Part shown: positions 62,316 to 64,000 of the stretch, piece after piece
Layout: the number at the start of each line of letters is the position of its first letter
Numbering within the stretch: position 1 is the first letter of the stretch
From: Magnetospirillum fulvum
Lineage (GTDB): Bacteria; Pseudomonadota; Alphaproteobacteria; Rhodospirillales; Magnetospirillaceae
Length of the DNA stretch: 64,000 nucleotides
Direction: 5' to 3'
Assembly (NCBI RefSeq): GCF_900108475.1
Contig: NZ_FNWO01000011.1
Coordinates: 62,001 to 126,000 of the forward strand
Notes under the pieces: generated by a model
What the model was told of the DNA's origin: nothing
Databases searched by the model: none
What the model saw: the letters and a program-made list of their open reading frames with translations, nothing else
Program-made: the position numbers and the translations under genes

Positions 62316-64000
62316 ATGGCGACAATCGTATATGGAATCTGGGACGGCGCGGTGATCGATCATCGCAATGGCGACGGCGAGGCCGGATCCCTGATCCCCA
62401 GCCTTACCGGGTTTGGCGAGTTCAATCCGGGCAATCCGATCCGCGCCTTTTTCGGCGATCGCGGCTTTCTGATCTTCGACCGCGCGGTCAGCCTGCTTGA
62501 CGCGCTGCGTCGCCAGTTGGCCAAAGCCGAAGAACAATCCTGCGGCAAATGCACCCCCTGCCGGATGGGCACCGCGCTGATTGGCGAATCGCTGGCGGCG
62601 CTGGCCCACGGCGAGGCCGCGCCGCTGGACCTTGACGCGGTCGCGATGCTGGGGCGGCAGATGGCCGAGACCTCGCTGTGCGGGCTGGGTCGGACGACTC
62701 CGATCGCCCTGCTGGCGGCGCTGACCCATTTCCGCGACATGATCGAGGCCGAAATCGCCTCGGGCGCGGCGCGAACGGCGCAATACGGCATGGATTACAT
62801 GACGGCGCCGTGTATCGAGGCCTGTCCGTCCAAGATCAACGTGCCGCGCTATATCGACTATATCCGCGACGGCAAACCCGAACATTCGCTGGGCGTGATC
62901 TTGCAGAAATACCCGATGGCCGCGACCTGCGGCCGGGTCTGCGTCCGCTTCTGCGAGATGGCCTGCCGCCGCAACCTCGTTGACGAAGCGGTCGGGATCA
63001 AGATTCTGAAGCGCTATGTCGCCGATCATCAGACCGGACCGAACGCGCTGCGCTTCTCGCGCGATCTGATCGCCTCGTCCCATCCGGCCGAGATGCGGGT
63101 GGCGGTGGTGGGCGGCGGACCAGCCGGGATTTCCTGCGCCTATCACCTGCTGCTGCACGGCTATCACGTCGATATCCTGGAGGCGATGGCCGAACCGGGC
63201 GGGATGGCCGCGATCGGCATCCCCAGCTATCGCCTGCCCAAGGACGTGCTGCGCTCGGAAACCGATATCATCGTCGCCCTGGGCGGACGCTTTATCTTCA
63301 ACCAGGCGATGGGCAGCGACTTCACCGTCGATACCCTGTTCGAGCGCGGCTATCGCTCGGTGTTCCTGGCTCTGGGCTGTCAGCAAGGAACGCCGATGGG
63401 CGTCGCCGACGAGGATTCCACCGCGCTCGGCTATGAAACCGGGATCGGCTTCCTGCTCAAGGTCCACGACCATATCGCCGGAACCCACCTCACCCGCCTC
63501 ACCGGTGACGTAGTCGTCGTCGGCGGTGGCAATGTCGCGATGGATTGCGTCCGTTCGGCGCTGCGGATGGGGGCCGAGCGGGTCCACCTGCTCTATCGCC
63601 GCACCCGCGAGGACATGCCCGCCGATCACGAGGAGATCGAGGCCGCCCTGGCCGAGGGCGTGATCGTCCACTTCCTGACCAATCCGGCCCGTATCCTTCA
63701 CGAGGACGGCCGCGTCGTCGGGCTGGAGGTCGTGTCGATGCGCCAGACCGAGCTTGATTCGCGCGGTCGGCGCGGCGTCGAGCCGATCCCCGGTTCGGAA
63801 CGGCGGATGGACTGCACCTTGCTGATCTCGGCGATCGGCCAGCAGGTGCGCCAGGGCGTGCTCAGCCCCACCGACGGCGTCGCGATGACCCGCTGGGGCT
63901 GCATCGAAGCGGCCCCGGTCGATCTCGCCACCTCGCGACCCGGCGTGTTCGCCGGGGGCGATTGCGTCTCCGGCCCCTCGACCCTGATCCATGCGATGGC
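62316..64000 (+). CDS. NuoF-type Fe-S / GltD-type FAD oxidoreductase fusion (3' end cut off)
   Basis: At least 561 residues, running off the window. Residues about 60-150 resemble the Fe-S binding region of NuoF (CGKCTPCRMGTALIG, C about 70-76, and SLCGLGRTTP). Residues about 165-225 carry a Cys-rich region of the Fer4_20/dihydropyrimidine dehydrogenase type (CIEACPSK, CGRVCVRFCEMACRR). Residues about 250 onward are a GltD-like NAD(P)H/FAD module with VAVVGGGPAGISCAYH (about 255) and VVVVGGGNVAMDCVRSALRM (about 400). Such fusions serve as electron-transfer subunits of NAD-dependent formate dehydrogenases; the partner would lie past 64000. AGGGGGA precedes ATG 62316. Confidence 0.8.
   Translation, partial: MATIVYGIWDGAVIDHRNGDGEAGSLIPSLTGFGEFNPGNPIRAFFGDRGFLIFDRAVSLLDALRRQLAKAEEQSCGKCTPCRMGTALIGESLAALAHGEAAPLDLDAVAMLGRQMAETSLCGLGRTTPIALLAALTHFRDMIEAEIASGAARTAQYGMDYMTAPCIEACPSKINVPRYIDYIRDGKPEHSLGVILQKYPMAATCGRVCVRFCEMACRRNLVDEAVGIKILKRYVADHQTGPNALRFSRDLIASSHPAEMRVAVVGGGPAGISCAYHLLLHGYHVDILEAMAEPGGMAAIGIPSYRLPKDVLRSETDIIVALGGRFIFNQAMGSDFTVDTLFERGYRSVFLALGCQQGTPMGVADEDSTALGYETGIGFLLKVHDHIAGTHLTRLTGDVVVVGGGNVAMDCVRSALRMGAERVHLLYRRTREDMPADHEEIEAALAEGVIVHFLTNPARILHEDGRVVGLEVVSMRQTELDSRGRRGVEPIPGSERRMDCTLLISAIGQQVRQGVLSPTDGVAMTRWGCIEAAPVDLATSRPGVFAGGDCVSGPSTLIHAM

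Overview
The window is about 64 kb of GC-rich, densely packed bacterial chromosome. Gene content points to an alphaproteobacterium, most likely of the Rhodospirillales (Magnetospirillum/Rhodospirillum type). Supporting features are a FliX flagellar regulator, a DksA with one zinc-finger cysteine, an APH-type homoserine kinase (ThrB) before rnhA, dnaN-recF-gyrB without an adjacent dnaA, minCDE, and dnaX-ybaB-recR near the 4.5S RNA gene. The assignment is inferred from gene content, not from a database search.

Layout. 1-10.3 kb: hldE (cut by the window edge), an anion transporter, a pentapeptide-repeat protein, a diguanylate cyclase, a truncated glycine-decarboxylase-like protein coupled to a lipoprotein gene, then ispH-thrB-rnhA-rlmN. 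A roughly 360 bp hairpin-rich intergenic block and dksA follow. 10.5-25.2 kb: flagellar cluster. FliX is divergent from flgI-flgJ(rod-binding)-flgN-flgK-flgL; a separate minus-strand operon fliK-flgD-flgE has a sigma54-type promoter and a strong terminator; a MlaC-like gene ends inside flgL. FlgK, FlgL and FlgE are unusually large. 25.3-33.5 kb: a CinA-type protein, a GNAT-Nudix fusion, a TPR-methyltransferase, asparagine synthetase, an LptG-type permease, a PAP2 phosphatase and a two-domain cold-shock protein. 34-38.8 kb: dnaN-recF-gyrB. 39.3-41.1 kb: minCDE. 41.3-46.7 kb: a small Ser/Thr-rich protein, an alpha/beta hydrolase, a MetQ-like binding protein, a degenerate and an intact GGDEF protein, and a LysR/EamA divergent pair. 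46.7-50.2 kb: a pqi operon with PqiA split in two. 50.4-53.2 kb: dnaX-ybaB-recR. 53.2-54.1 kb: a decayed IS1-like element with terminal inverted repeats around two small genes, lying between dnaX and the SRP RNA gene. 54.6-55.6 kb: ffs, a RelE/HTH toxin-antitoxin pair and tRNA-His. 55.6-64 kb: a ZIP metal transporter, a DUF2023 protein, a heparinase II/III-type lyase with a near-leaderless promoter, a STAS protein, an RMND1/DUF155 protein, a soluble double-PAS chemotaxis receptor, and a NuoF/GltD-like iron-sulfur flavoprotein that runs off the end.

Most of the window is core housekeeping (replication, division, flagellum, envelope, isoprenoid and threonine synthesis). The most accessory-looking points are the IS1-like cassette and toxin-antitoxin region (53-55.5 kb), the hairpin block after rlmN, the fragment-bearing gap after gyrB, and the enlarged axial flagellar proteins.
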